A stretch of 31,773 bases of DNA from UBA2093 sp044340485 (GTDB lineage Bacteria; Actinomycetota; Acidimicrobiia; Acidimicrobiales; Ilumatobacteraceae). Location of the stretch: positions 1 to 31,773 of the forward strand of contig JBIITN010000019.1 in assembly GCA_044340485.1 (NCBI GenBank), in the 5' to 3' direction. The notes beneath the pieces were generated by a model. It worked only from the letters and a program-made list of their open reading frames with translations, made no database searches and had not been told where the DNA came from. The stretch's first letter is position 1. Every line of letters starts with the position of its first letter. Shown piece after piece: positions 8,555-15,204 of this stretch. The position numbers and the translations under genes are program-made.

Positions 8555-9670
8555 ATGACGCAACGTGCACGAGATCTTGCCCTGAGTTTGTTAGACGCCG
8601 CTGGTATTTCCGTGAACGGGCCAGAACCCTGGAGTCTTCGCGTTCATGACGAACGACTGTGGGATCGCGCAATTGCAGAACAACAACTTGGCTTTGGTGA
8701 GGCCTACATGGATGGCTGGTGGGATTGCGACAGAGTCGACATGTTGCTCACGAAACTCCTCGACTTTGATGTTCAACGGCAACTAAAGGTGCGTCCCAAG
8801 TTGATGGTTACTGCGGCAAAGTCTTGGATGATCAATCGACAAACGAAGTCGAAAGCAACGAACAATGCACAACATCATTACGACATCGGTAATGATTTAT
8901 ACGAACGCATGCTCGACAAACGCATGGTGTATTCATGTGCGTACTGGGACGCAGCTCACAATCTGGATGACGCCCAAGAAGCAAAGTTGGATCTCATTTG
9001 CCGCAAATTGCAGTTACAACCGGGAATGCGATTGCTCGACATTGGTTGTGGTTGGGGAGGGCTCCTGCATTTTGCAGCAGAACGATATGGGATTGAGGGA
9101 GTGGGAATTTCTCCCGCAAGGAATCAGGTGGACATAGCGACGACACGATGTGAAGGAATGCCTATAGCGATCCATGAAATGGACTACAGAGATCTACAGG
9201 GACAATTTGATCGCATTGTCTCTGTTGGGATGATGGAACATGTTGGCCCGAAAAATCTGAAGACTTTTTTTGACACCTGTGATCGTCTCTTACATAAAGA
9301 CGGAATGATGTTGCATCACACCATTGGCTCACTGATTAGCAAGCAACACACCGACCCATTTTTTGATAAATACATTTTCCCTGGAGGCGTCTTACCATCG
9401 CTTGCACAATTTTCGAGAGCGGCCGAGCCGTATTGGGTCATCGAAGATGTTCATAATTTCGGCCCAGATTATGACAAGACATTGCTTGCGTGGAATGAGA
9501 ACATTTCATCACGTTGGTCCGAAATTCCCGCCTATGACGAACGCTTTCAGAGAATGTGGCACTACTACCTCATGGGATCAGCCGCAGGCTTTCGCGCAAG
9601 ATCTCTTCAGCTGTGGCAAATTGTGATGCGTCGTCGGGGCGCTGGCGACAAATATCAGTCTGTTCGCTGA
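8555..9670 (+). CDS. cfa: Cyclopropane-fatty-acyl-phospholipid synthase
   Basis: A 371-residue SAM-dependent enzyme that adds a methylene bridge to cis double bonds of phospholipid acyl chains at the membrane. The N-terminal lipid-binding domain has FGEAYMDGWWD. The catalytic domain has YSCAYW (Cys128), the SAM loop LLDIGCGWGG (161-170), MMEHVG (Glu228) and HHTIG (His255, Ile257), matching residues of the E. coli bicarbonate site. A WHYYLMGSAAGFRARSLQLWQ block closes it; the E. coli cysteine in this block is serine here, and that cysteine is not essential. Length is close to E. coli Cfa (382). Divergent from the TetR gene, and its last 16 bp overlap the convergent YihY gene. No clear ribosome binding site. 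Confidence 0.94.
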   Translation: MTQRARDLALSLLDAAGISVNGPEPWSLRVHDERLWDRAIAEQQLGFGEAYMDGWWDCDRVDMLLTKLLDFDVQRQLKVRPKLMVTAAKSWMINRQTKSKATNNAQHHYDIGNDLYERMLDKRMVYSCAYWDAAHNLDDAQEAKLDLICRKLQLQPGMRLLDIGCGWGGLLHFAAERYGIEGVGISPARNQVDIATTRCEGMPIAIHEMDYRDLQGQFDRIVSVGMMEHVGPKNLKTFFDTCDRLLHKDGMMLHHTIGSLISKQHTDPFFDKYIFPGGVLPSLAQFSRAAEPYWVIEDVHNFGPDYDKTLLAWNENISSRWSEIPAYDERFQRMWHYYLMGSAAGFRARSLQLWQIVMRRRGAGDKYQSVR

Positions 9671-10497
9671 GAACTTTCCTCTGCGCGTAATCGTCGCCAT
9701 TCATGGCCGCCCGCATTGAATTCAAGTGCGAGCACCATCAGCCATCCGACAAGGAGCAAATAGGTGAGTAGAACTAACACTCCTCCAAGAGCTCCGTATG
9801 TTTCCTCAGCGTTGTCGAGTCGTGGCACGAAATACAAACCAACGCTGAGTTGAAGACACTGATTCGTCACGCTGAAAAAAATCGCACCAGGTAACAATTG
9901 TCGATAGTGATCTGCTCTGTGCGGCAATGCAGCCATGACGCGCCATGCAACCAGTGTGACCATGATGAGCGACAGCAAGCCAGTAAGTGGCCACGGTATG
10001 CCGTTGTCACGTAGACGTTGTATAACGACAATGCTTCCGAGAAAGGCAAACATGCACGCCGCTGCAATGAGTCCACCAATCGGAATTAGTTTCTTTTTTG
10101 GGGGTGTGAGCTGCCACACCATTGCAGAGGAGGTGCGTAACGCATGTAGGAAAGTTCGTCCCGTCCATGCGCTCACAGATAACCCAATAATGAACGGGAG
10201 AACCCGGTTGGTGTTCTGCGAATCAGTCGCTTGTGCAATGGAAGAAGTGATTGTGTAAATAATGCCTTTACGACTCGGTTCAGCTTCACCAAGTCCAAGC
10301 CCTGCAACCGCAAAGTACCCGAGTGGAAATAACAAAATTAAGAGTCGCACGCCAATAAAGGCTGACAGAAGGGAGTCATTCACTATTCGTTGTGGCTGAA
10401 TGATGTTGAAGAGAAAGTCAATCAATTGCGAACGGCGTCGGAGATCCTCAATTGTGAGTTCAATACGGTGTCGTAATGTTTCAACCCTGTTAGGCAC
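9655..10497 (-). CDS. YihY/BrkB-family membrane protein
   Basis: A 280-residue inner-membrane protein with about six hydrophobic segments. The landmarks are LIGLSVSAWTGRTFLHALRTSSAMVW-type and LLPGAIFFSVTNQCLQLSVGLYF-type blocks, the latter followed by YGALGGVLVLLTYLLLVGWLMVLALEFNA. These place it in the YihY/UPF0761 family (often annotated ribonuclease BN in error); the biochemical role is unknown. GTG 10497 is chosen because TAGTGT lies 6 nt upstream, overlapping the stop of the preceding GNAT gene, which ends 9 bp before. It may be both the last gene of a DUF5522-GNAT-YihY unit and served by its own internal promoter. Confidence 0.85.
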   Translation of the reverse strand: MPNRVETLRHRIELTIEDLRRRSQLIDFLFNIIQPQRIVNDSLLSAFIGVRLLILLFPLGYFAVAGLGLGEAEPSRKGIIYTITSSIAQATDSQNTNRVLPFIIGLSVSAWTGRTFLHALRTSSAMVWQLTPPKKKLIPIGGLIAAACMFAFLGSIVVIQRLRDNGIPWPLTGLLSLIMVTLVAWRVMAALPHRADHYRQLLPGAIFFSVTNQCLQLSVGLYFVPRLDNAEETYGALGGVLVLLTYLLLVGWLMVLALEFNAGGHEWRRLRAEESSQRTD

Positions 10498-10503
10498 GGG
10501 GCA

Positions 10504-10509
10504 ACACTA
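10504..10509 (-). promoter_or_regulatory. -10 hexamer TAGTGT before the YihY-family gene
   Basis: TAGTGT is followed by 6 nt and GTG 10497. Its first three bases are the TAG stop of the GNAT gene, so coding end and promoter coincide. Confidence 0.42.
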
Positions 10510-10995
10510 GTGGTCGAGAGTGATTGTCATCTTGAATGAATTAGGACCATACGATTCGTCGGCGGTCCCGTACACCTCAAACCCGTATCGTGACCAAATA
10601 TTTTCTCCGCCCTGCACCGTGACCATTCGAATGGTGTACAGCCCCAATGATCGGGCAGTGTCGATGCAACTGTTAACTAATTTATCGGCAATGCTATGTC
10701 CACGATATTGAGACAGAACCGCGACGTCATGCATGTAATAGCAATCAAATGTTTTGCTTGGAGGTAAGGCTGAAATGTGTAAGACGACATCTGTGTCTTG
10801 GAACCAAGGAAAAGAAATGGAATAACCCGCCAAGGCACCATCTACAAATGCACCCATACAACCATCGGGGTACATCTCGCGCTTTGAGCGAAACGCATGG
10901 ATGTCCTCGTGGAGATATGAGACATAGGACTGTTGTTGAACGTGAACGGCTAGAGGCAGTTCATCGTCGGTGATTGGACGCAGTTCGATGTTCAT
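10507..10995 (-). CDS. GNAT-family N-acetyltransferase
   Basis: A 162-residue single-domain GNAT protein that would move an acetyl group from acetyl-CoA to an amine. The acetyl-CoA loop is seen as VLSQYRGHSIADKLVNSCIDTARSLGL (a Q/RxxGxG/A variant, R-G-H-S-I-A), preceded by the beta strand YYMHDVAV and followed by IWSRYGFEVYG, the usual C-terminal aromatic segment. The N-terminus (IELRPITDDELPLAVHVQQQSY) is also typical. The acceptor is unknown. No ribosome binding site is seen before ATG 10995, and the small DUF5522 gene ends 15 bp upstream on the same strand, so translation may depend on that gene. Confidence 0.87.
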   Translation of the reverse strand: MNIELRPITDDELPLAVHVQQQSYVSYLHEDIHAFRSKREMYPDGCMGAFVDGALAGYSISFPWFQDTDVVLHISALPPSKTFDCYYMHDVAVLSQYRGHSIADKLVNSCIDTARSLGLYTIRMVTVQGGENIWSRYGFEVYGTADESYGPNSFKMTITLDH

Positions 10996-11010
10996 ACAAG
11001 AATGTGTCAG

Positions 11011-11184
11011 CTATCCGCGATACGGGCAATGCCGACAGTTGTTATTGCAGCAGTACCCTCGGTCGGAAAGGTATTTCGACGTCATCACGAGAAGGCCTGA
11101 CCTGGGGTCGATGTAGAACTCCCGACCAGCTGCCACAGCGTCATCGTGTGCACGCTGCACTTCGGGAGCAAGACCATCAGCCAC
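11011..11184 (-). CDS. Small cysteine-rich protein of the DUF5522 family
   Basis: A 57-residue protein read from GTG 11184 to TAG 11011 that is easily missed because of its size. The C-terminus GYCCNNNCRHCPYRG with the preceding FYIDPRSGLLVMTSKYLSDR matches the DUF5522 signature (R-G-Y-C-C-x(3)-C-R-H-C-P-Y), whose four cysteines and histidine look like a metal site. An in-frame stop lies 11 codons upstream of the GTG and no other start exists between, so the start is fixed. TAGCCT sits 7 nt before it. It heads the leftward group with the GNAT and YihY genes. Function of the family is unknown. Confidence 0.82.
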   Translation of the reverse strand: MADGLAPEVQRAHDDAVAAGREFYIDPRSGLLVMTSKYLSDRGYCCNNNCRHCPYRG

Positions 11185-11191
11185 GACAACG

Positions 11192-11197
11192 AGGCTA
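11192..11197 (-). promoter_or_regulatory. -10 hexamer TAGCCT, leaderless promoter of the DUF5522 gene
   Basis: TAGCCT is followed by 7 nt and GTG 11184. With a 17-bp spacer the -35 would fall at 11215-11220, the first bases of the hairpin repeat pair. Confidence 0.45.
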
Positions 11198-11214
11198 GGG
11201 GTGTCAAACGGGGG

Positions 11215-11264
11215 TCATCGTGGCTCACCACGCATAGGGTCGTCGTGGCTTTCCACGCATAGAG
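11215..11264. repeat. Two tandem 25-bp repeats, each with an inverted repeat CGTGG-N4-CCACG
   Basis: Repeat 1 is 11215-11239 and repeat 2 is 11240-11264; they agree at 21 of 25 positions by eye. Each holds a 14-bp inverted repeat (11219-11232 and 11244-11257) with arms CGTGG and CCACG, followed by GCATAG. Two of the four differences fall in the loop (CTCA against CTTT), so both arms are kept intact. They sit between the divergent DUF5522 and pstB genes, and repeat 1 covers the expected -35 of the DUF5522 promoter. A paired operator or small RNA hairpins are the likely explanations. Confidence 0.7.
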
Positions 11265-11273
11265 TTGTAGAAA

Positions 11274-11306
11274 TTTCAGGTGTTGTTTACTTACTATTCA
11301 CCAGAC
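11274..11306 (+). promoter_or_regulatory. PHO-box-like array of three 11-bp direct repeats upstream of pstB
   Basis: Three 11-bp units in register begin TTTCAGG, GTTTACT and ATTCACC (11274, 11285, 11296). The actinobacterial PhoP box is made of 11-bp direct repeats with consensus GTTCACC; the second unit matches 5 of 7 and the third 6 of 7. The place, upstream of pstB-phoU, fits phosphate-starvation activation. Assigned by eye. Confidence 0.5.
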
Positions 11307-11333
11307 CGTTAGTACCCCATGTGGATGACTGTC

Positions 11334-11339
11334 TAGTCT
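11334..11339 (+). promoter_or_regulatory. Possible -10 (TAGTCT) of pstB-phoU
   Basis: TAGTCT lies 27 bp after the PHO-box-like array and about 70 bp before ATG 11410. This would give a leader of roughly 65 nt, unlike most promoters of this window. Confidence 0.3.
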
Positions 11340-11409
11340 GTCGACAGGCCGTAATAGGCCCCGTTCCCGAGAAGAAAGCGACTAGATCACATTGAGTTCA
11401 GCGTCAACC

Positions 11410-12198
11410 ATGACCGATGTCGTATTGAGAGCAAAGGATCTCAGTGTGTTCTATGGTGATTTTTGTGCCGTGCGGGATGTCACCATTGATATTCCACGCG
11501 GAGAAATCACTGCTTTCATCGGAACATCTGGCTGTGGAAAATCGACGGTCTTGCGGTGTTTCAATCGGATGAATGATCTCATTCCCAGCGCACGCGTGAA
11601 AGGAATGGTTACGTATCACGACATTGATCTCTATCAATCGAATGCTGACGCCAGCGAGGTGCGCCGTCGCATAGGAATGGTGTTTCAAAAACCTAATCCT
11701 TTCCCGAAGAGCATTTTCGACAACGTGGCATATGGACCCCGGGTCAGTGGCTTGCACAAAAAGGGCGATCTTGAAGCATTGGTAGAGAAATCGCTTCGTG
11801 GAGCTGCTTTGTGGGACGAAGTAAAAGATCGTCTCGACTCTTCAGCGATGGGATTATCTGGTGGACAGCAGCAACGTTTGTGCATCGCACGTTCAATCGC
11901 AATTGAACCAGATGTCTTGCTCATGGACGAGCCGTGTTCTGCGCTTGACCCAATCGCTACCGCACGCATTGAAGATCTGATGCAAGAGATCAAACAGGAG
12001 TACACAATTGTGATTGTGACTCACAACATGCAACAAGCCGGTCGTGTATCTGATCGCACGGCATTCTTTACCACCGAGGTGAATCCCGACAGCGACCGCC
12101 GCACGGGGGTTTTAGTTGAATACGATTCCACACAGAAGATCTTTTCTACTCCCTCTGACGAACGCACAGAGGCATACATCACAGGACGGTTTGGCTGA
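11410..12198 (+). CDS. pstB: Phosphate ABC transporter ATP-binding protein PstB
   Basis: The ATPase of the high-affinity phosphate importer PstSCAB, acting on the inner face of the membrane. Visible motifs are Walker A GTSGCGKST, Q-loop MVFQKPNPFP (the KPNPFP run is a PstB hallmark), ABC signature LSGGQQQR, Walker B VLLMDEP followed by CSALDP, and the H-loop VTHNMQQA. ATG 11410 is chosen because MTDVVLRAKDLSVFYGD is where the family begins; a TTG at 11392 in frame would add six residues. The stop overlaps the phoU start as TGATG. The permease and binding-protein genes pstSCA are not in this window next to it, which is unusual but not unique. Confidence 0.95.
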   Translation: MTDVVLRAKDLSVFYGDFCAVRDVTIDIPRGEITAFIGTSGCGKSTVLRCFNRMNDLIPSARVKGMVTYHDIDLYQSNADASEVRRRIGMVFQKPNPFPKSIFDNVAYGPRVSGLHKKGDLEALVEKSLRGAALWDEVKDRLDSSAMGLSGGQQQRLCIARSIAIEPDVLLMDEPCSALDPIATARIEDLMQEIKQEYTIVIVTHNMQQAGRVSDRTAFFTTEVNPDSDRRTGVLVEYDSTQKIFSTPSDERTEAYITGRFG

Positions 12199-12917
12199 TG
12201 GACGAACTACGTAAGGGTTTTCACCACGAGTTGGATCAAATTCGTGCAGAAGCTGGACAGCTTATTGAATTGGTGATTGATTCCATTCCGCGTGCAACGC
12301 GTGCATTGCTTGATGGCGATCTCGACAGTGCAGACAAGATGATTCGTGCCGATGACCTGCTGAATGCTCGTTGTCTCGAACTAGAAGAACGCTGCTATCG
12401 ACTGCTTGCACTACAAGCACCTGTTGCGAGTGATTTACGTCAGGTGATTGCCATCGTAAAGATCGTCTCTGAGATCGAACGCTCGGGCGACCTTGCGGTC
12501 AACATTTGTAAAGCTGCTCGCAGAATCTACGGTCACAATCTCAATAATGACTTGCAAAAAGTCATTACAGAGATGGGTGAGCAGGCCACACAATTGTTTA
12601 CTGCGGCGCTAGAGGCATTTCGTGAAAGTGATGCGGCGAAAGCGGCTGCAATCGATGACATGGACTCATATCTAGATGGCTTACAGCGTCAATTCATTCG
12701 CGTCATTCTTGAAAGCCATTCTGCAGGGAACATCAATGTGCAGGTTGCAATTCAGCTTGCCGTGGTCGCACGATTCCTCGAACGCATTGGTGATCACGCT
12801 GTCAACATCAGTGAGCGCGTGCGTTATTTCGTCACTGGTTGGTTGCCAGAAAATCAGACGAGTCCTCGTTCCTCCACAACAGATGACACTGACGGCATTC
12901 CCTTTATTAATGAGTGA
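12198..12917 (+). CDS. phoU: Phosphate signalling protein PhoU
   Basis: A 239-residue all-helical protein of two tandem PhoU domains that links Pst transporter state to the PhoR-type sensor kinase. The duplicated metal-binding motifs are visible as EIERSGDLAVNICKAA in the first half and FLERIGDHAVNISERV in the second. The start overlaps the pstB stop by one base, so the two are translated together, the common arrangement. After the second domain there is a short Ser/Thr/Asp-rich tail (about 215-239). The 3' end overlaps the convergent UPF0104 gene by 11 bp. Confidence 0.95.
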   Translation: MDELRKGFHHELDQIRAEAGQLIELVIDSIPRATRALLDGDLDSADKMIRADDLLNARCLELEERCYRLLALQAPVASDLRQVIAIVKIVSEIERSGDLAVNICKAARRIYGHNLNNDLQKVITEMGEQATQLFTAALEAFRESDAAKAAAIDDMDSYLDGLQRQFIRVILESHSAGNINVQVAIQLAVVARFLERIGDHAVNISERVRYFVTGWLPENQTSPRSSTTDDTDGIPFINE

Positions 12918-13974
12918 CCTCTTCAACAGCTAATTCTGCTGTGTCCTCTTGTGAGGGCGAATTGGTCGACCAGAGATGTTGACGAGACCACCACCACCAA
13001 CCGATTCCTCCGACAACTAGCGGTGTTAGCCACACAACGCATCGGTACAGAAGTGTCGCTCCGAGAGCGGTTGCATCGTCTGCTCCAGCGTTCGTGAGCA
13101 GAGCAACGAGGCTGATCTCGGCGAGTCCGACTCCGCCTGGCAGTGGTGACAAAGCAACTACAACACGAACCAAGGCAAACGCAGACAATGCTTCAATCAG
13201 CGATACGTCTTGCACATCAAATGCACGCAAAGACATGAGAAAAGCGCAGAGACTTATTGTCATCACTGATGTTGCTCCCCCCAGCATGTGCGTAATTCGG
13301 GTGCGTACAAGTACACGCAGATCGCCACGAGTGCTATGGACAAACGTCTGGGTATCAAATGCATGAACTGCGCGTGTAGCTCGTGACCAACGCTTTGGTG
13401 TGAGACGACCAGCAAGGCGTTGCACCCATTGCGACAGTGAGGCGATGTAGTGAATGGGGCCATTCAGATATAAGACACCAGCCCAGAACACAATGTTGAA
13501 GACGATCGTTGCGACGCCAACACACACCGCAAGAGTCTCGATGCGCGATGCATCACCCCGCACAAGCATCGGTGCGTGTACCGCAACTGCTGGTCCCCAC
13601 GTCGTGAAAGTGGGAATTACTGCAGTGGCAACAAGTGATGCGCCGATTGCTGGTTGGGTGACGTTCCAATGTCGAAACATCGTGATTTTCGCCGCGACAC
13701 CTACTGGCCCGCCTCCCACTGCAATGCCGTATGCGGCACTCAGCGCCACTTGGTCGGCAAGTGCAGCACGGCTGATGGTTACACCAGGGACCGTGGCAGC
13801 AACTAATGCTCCACGCGCCATCACGAGAACAAATGCAATACCCACTAGCGCAACGAGGTACGCCGGAGATACATCGCGGGCGGCGGTCACGGTGTCGCTC
13901 AAAGTGTCCCGATTGAAAAAGCCAAGTGCAGCGGCAAGGCCCACCAAGAGCAGTGAGGAATACAACTGTCGCAC
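12907..13974 (-). CDS. Lysylphosphatidylglycerol synthase-like (UPF0104/YbhN) membrane protein
   Basis: A 355-residue membrane protein with about eight hydrophobic segments and the family motif SPLPGGVGLAEISLVALLTNAG near residue 280. This is the flippase-like transmembrane part of MprF/LPG synthases; the aminoacyl transferase domain is absent, so lipid lysinylation is not expected. Relatives are often found with lipid or glycan genes. GTG 13974 is chosen because TAGTTT lies 6 nt before it. It diverges from a small SDR gene and converges with phoU. The C-terminal tail is short and acidic. Confidence 0.85.
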   Translation of the reverse strand: MRQLYSSLLLVGLAAALGFFNRDTLSDTVTAARDVSPAYLVALVGIAFVLVMARGALVAATVPGVTISRAALADQVALSAAYGIAVGGGPVGVAAKITMFRHWNVTQPAIGASLVATAVIPTFTTWGPAVAVHAPMLVRGDASRIETLAVCVGVATIVFNIVFWAGVLYLNGPIHYIASLSQWVQRLAGRLTPKRWSRATRAVHAFDTQTFVHSTRGDLRVLVRTRITHMLGGATSVMTISLCAFLMSLRAFDVQDVSLIEALSAFALVRVVVALSPLPGGVGLAEISLVALLTNAGADDATALGATLLYRCVVWLTPLVVGGIGWWWWSRQHLWSTNSPSQEDTAELAVEEVTH

Positions 13975-13980
13975 GAGTGC

Positions 13981-13986
13981 AAACTA
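13981..13986 (-). promoter_or_regulatory. -10 hexamer TAGTTT, leaderless promoter of the UPF0104 gene
   Basis: TAGTTT is followed by 6 nt and GTG 13974 on the minus strand. Confidence 0.48.
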
Positions 13987-14039
13987 TCGAGAGAAAGTAG
14001 GGACTTATTTGGCGATTGTCGTTGGTAGACAAGAATCAC

Positions 14040-14708
14040 ATGACTGCATTGTTAGACGCTCGTGTTCTCGTTATTGGTGCTAGTGGCGTCTTGGGTCGAG
14101 AATTTGCCCTCGAGTGCGCTCGTCGCGGCAGCCGTATTATTGGCACGACTCAAAGTGCAGCCACTGGTGACGAGTGTGATGTTGAAGTGCAAGCCGACAT
14201 CACCACATCTGATGGGCGAAGTCGCATCATCACTGCAGTCAATCATCTTGGTGGTGTGGATGTGGTGATCATTGCTTCAGGAGTTGTGGGTTTTGGTTCC
14301 CATGACACAGTCGAATCACGTGACATTGCACGACTCATTGAAGTGGATCTCATCGCCCCATTGCAGTTATTGAAAGAACTCTCACCGCTGATTAGCGACG
14401 GAGGAAATGTCACCGCTCTAACAGGGGCAGTAGTTGACGTCTCCACGTTAGGCATGTCGGCATACTCGGCCGCGAAATCTGGACTATCCGCCGCAATTGC
14501 AATTATTCGACGTGAATTACGAGCCAGAAAAATTACTGTGCTTGATGCTCGTCCACCACACACGGAAACCGGGCTAGCAACGAGAGCTGTGTTTGGAAAT
14601 GCTCCGGGCTTAAAACAAGGGTTAGATCCATCAGACGTTGTGCGTCGAATAGTCGATGCAATTGAGAACAACGAAAGTGAACTGGCGCCAGCAGCATTTA
14701 CCGTGTGA
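14040..14708 (+). CDS. Short-chain dehydrogenase/reductase (SDR)
   Basis: A 222-residue Rossmann-fold oxidoreductase. The nucleotide-binding turn GASGVLG lies close to the N-terminus and SAYSAAKSGLSAAI holds the catalytic Tyr-x3-Lys. The usual NNAG is IASG, and the catalytic Ser position appears as ALTGAVVD (Thr), so it is a slightly divergent SDR; the substrate is unknown. ATG 14040 gives the normal short lead to the first strand (MTALLDARVLVIGASG). An in-frame TTG at 14016 would add eight residues with no signal for it. TAGACA lies 8 nt before ATG 14040, an imperfect -10. It faces the GNAT gene with a 16-bp gap. Confidence 0.87.
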   Translation: MTALLDARVLVIGASGVLGREFALECARRGSRIIGTTQSAATGDECDVEVQADITTSDGRSRIITAVNHLGGVDVVIIASGVVGFGSHDTVESRDIARLIEVDLIAPLQLLKELSPLISDGGNVTALTGAVVDVSTLGMSAYSAAKSGLSAAIAIIRRELRARKITVLDARPPHTETGLATRAVFGNAPGLKQGLDPSDVVRRIVDAIENNESELAPAAFTV

Positions 14709-14724
14709 TGCAGGAAACCGTGGT

Positions 14725-15204
14725 CTATAAAACTCGTGACATGACGGTAACGAAGTAGTTCGATAGGCGAGCTTTTCGTAGCGGTAACCAGCCCATGTCT
14801 TCGTACCATTTCACTTGATCAGCTGTGTATAAATACAACTGGGCATGTCCCAATGATCGCGCATGATCAACGACAGTGTTCACGAGAGCGCCTCCGATGC
14901 CTTGATGGCGATGTTCGGGCAACACAAACAGCGCGGCGAGCCAAGGTCCAGGTTCGCTCGCATCTGGTAGATCATCATTGGCAACAAAGGTGATGGTGGC
15001 AATAGGGTCATTCGATGTGTTGCTGGCGATGAATACTCGCGGTATTCCGGTAGTTGATGTGACTGACATTTTGTAGAGGTTCACGTATGTATCGATGGTG
15101 TCTTCTAGAAAATCTGAGCCCCATTGGGAGATGCTCCACGTGGCCACCGTGTTCATAACAATATCGTCATCGGGAATTGGTGAGATGTGGAACTGCACCT
15201 TCAC
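14725..15204 (-). CDS. GNAT-family N-acetyltransferase coupled to the upstream lipoprotein gene
   Basis: A 159-residue GNAT acetyltransferase. The acetyl-CoA site is seen in ALFVLPEHRHQGIGGALVNTVVDHARSLG (R-x-x-G-I-G), followed by LYTADQVKWYEDMGW, the usual C-terminal strand and Tyr-rich segment. The reading frame is open further upstream, but the family start is at MKVQFHISPIPDDD. GTG 15204 overlaps the stop of the lipoprotein gene as GTGA, a classic coupling, so this start is chosen. The acceptor amine is unknown; physical coupling to a surface lipoprotein suggests only co-expression. Confidence 0.87.
   Translation of the reverse strand: MKVQFHISPIPDDDIVMNTVATWSISQWGSDFLEDTIDTYVNLYKMSVTSTTGIPRVFIASNTSNDPIATITFVANDDLPDASEPGPWLAALFVLPEHRHQGIGGALVNTVVDHARSLGHAQLYLYTADQVKWYEDMGWLPLRKARLSNYFVTVMSRVL

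Noticed and set aside
9655..10497. Ribonuclease BN
   Set aside because: The YihY family was given that name in error; the sequence is a membrane protein without nuclease motifs.
13454..14083. Rightward 209-codon open frame antisense to the UPF0104 gene
   Set aside because: It is a Thr/Ala-rich shadow of a well-supported membrane protein gene and has no recognisable domain.
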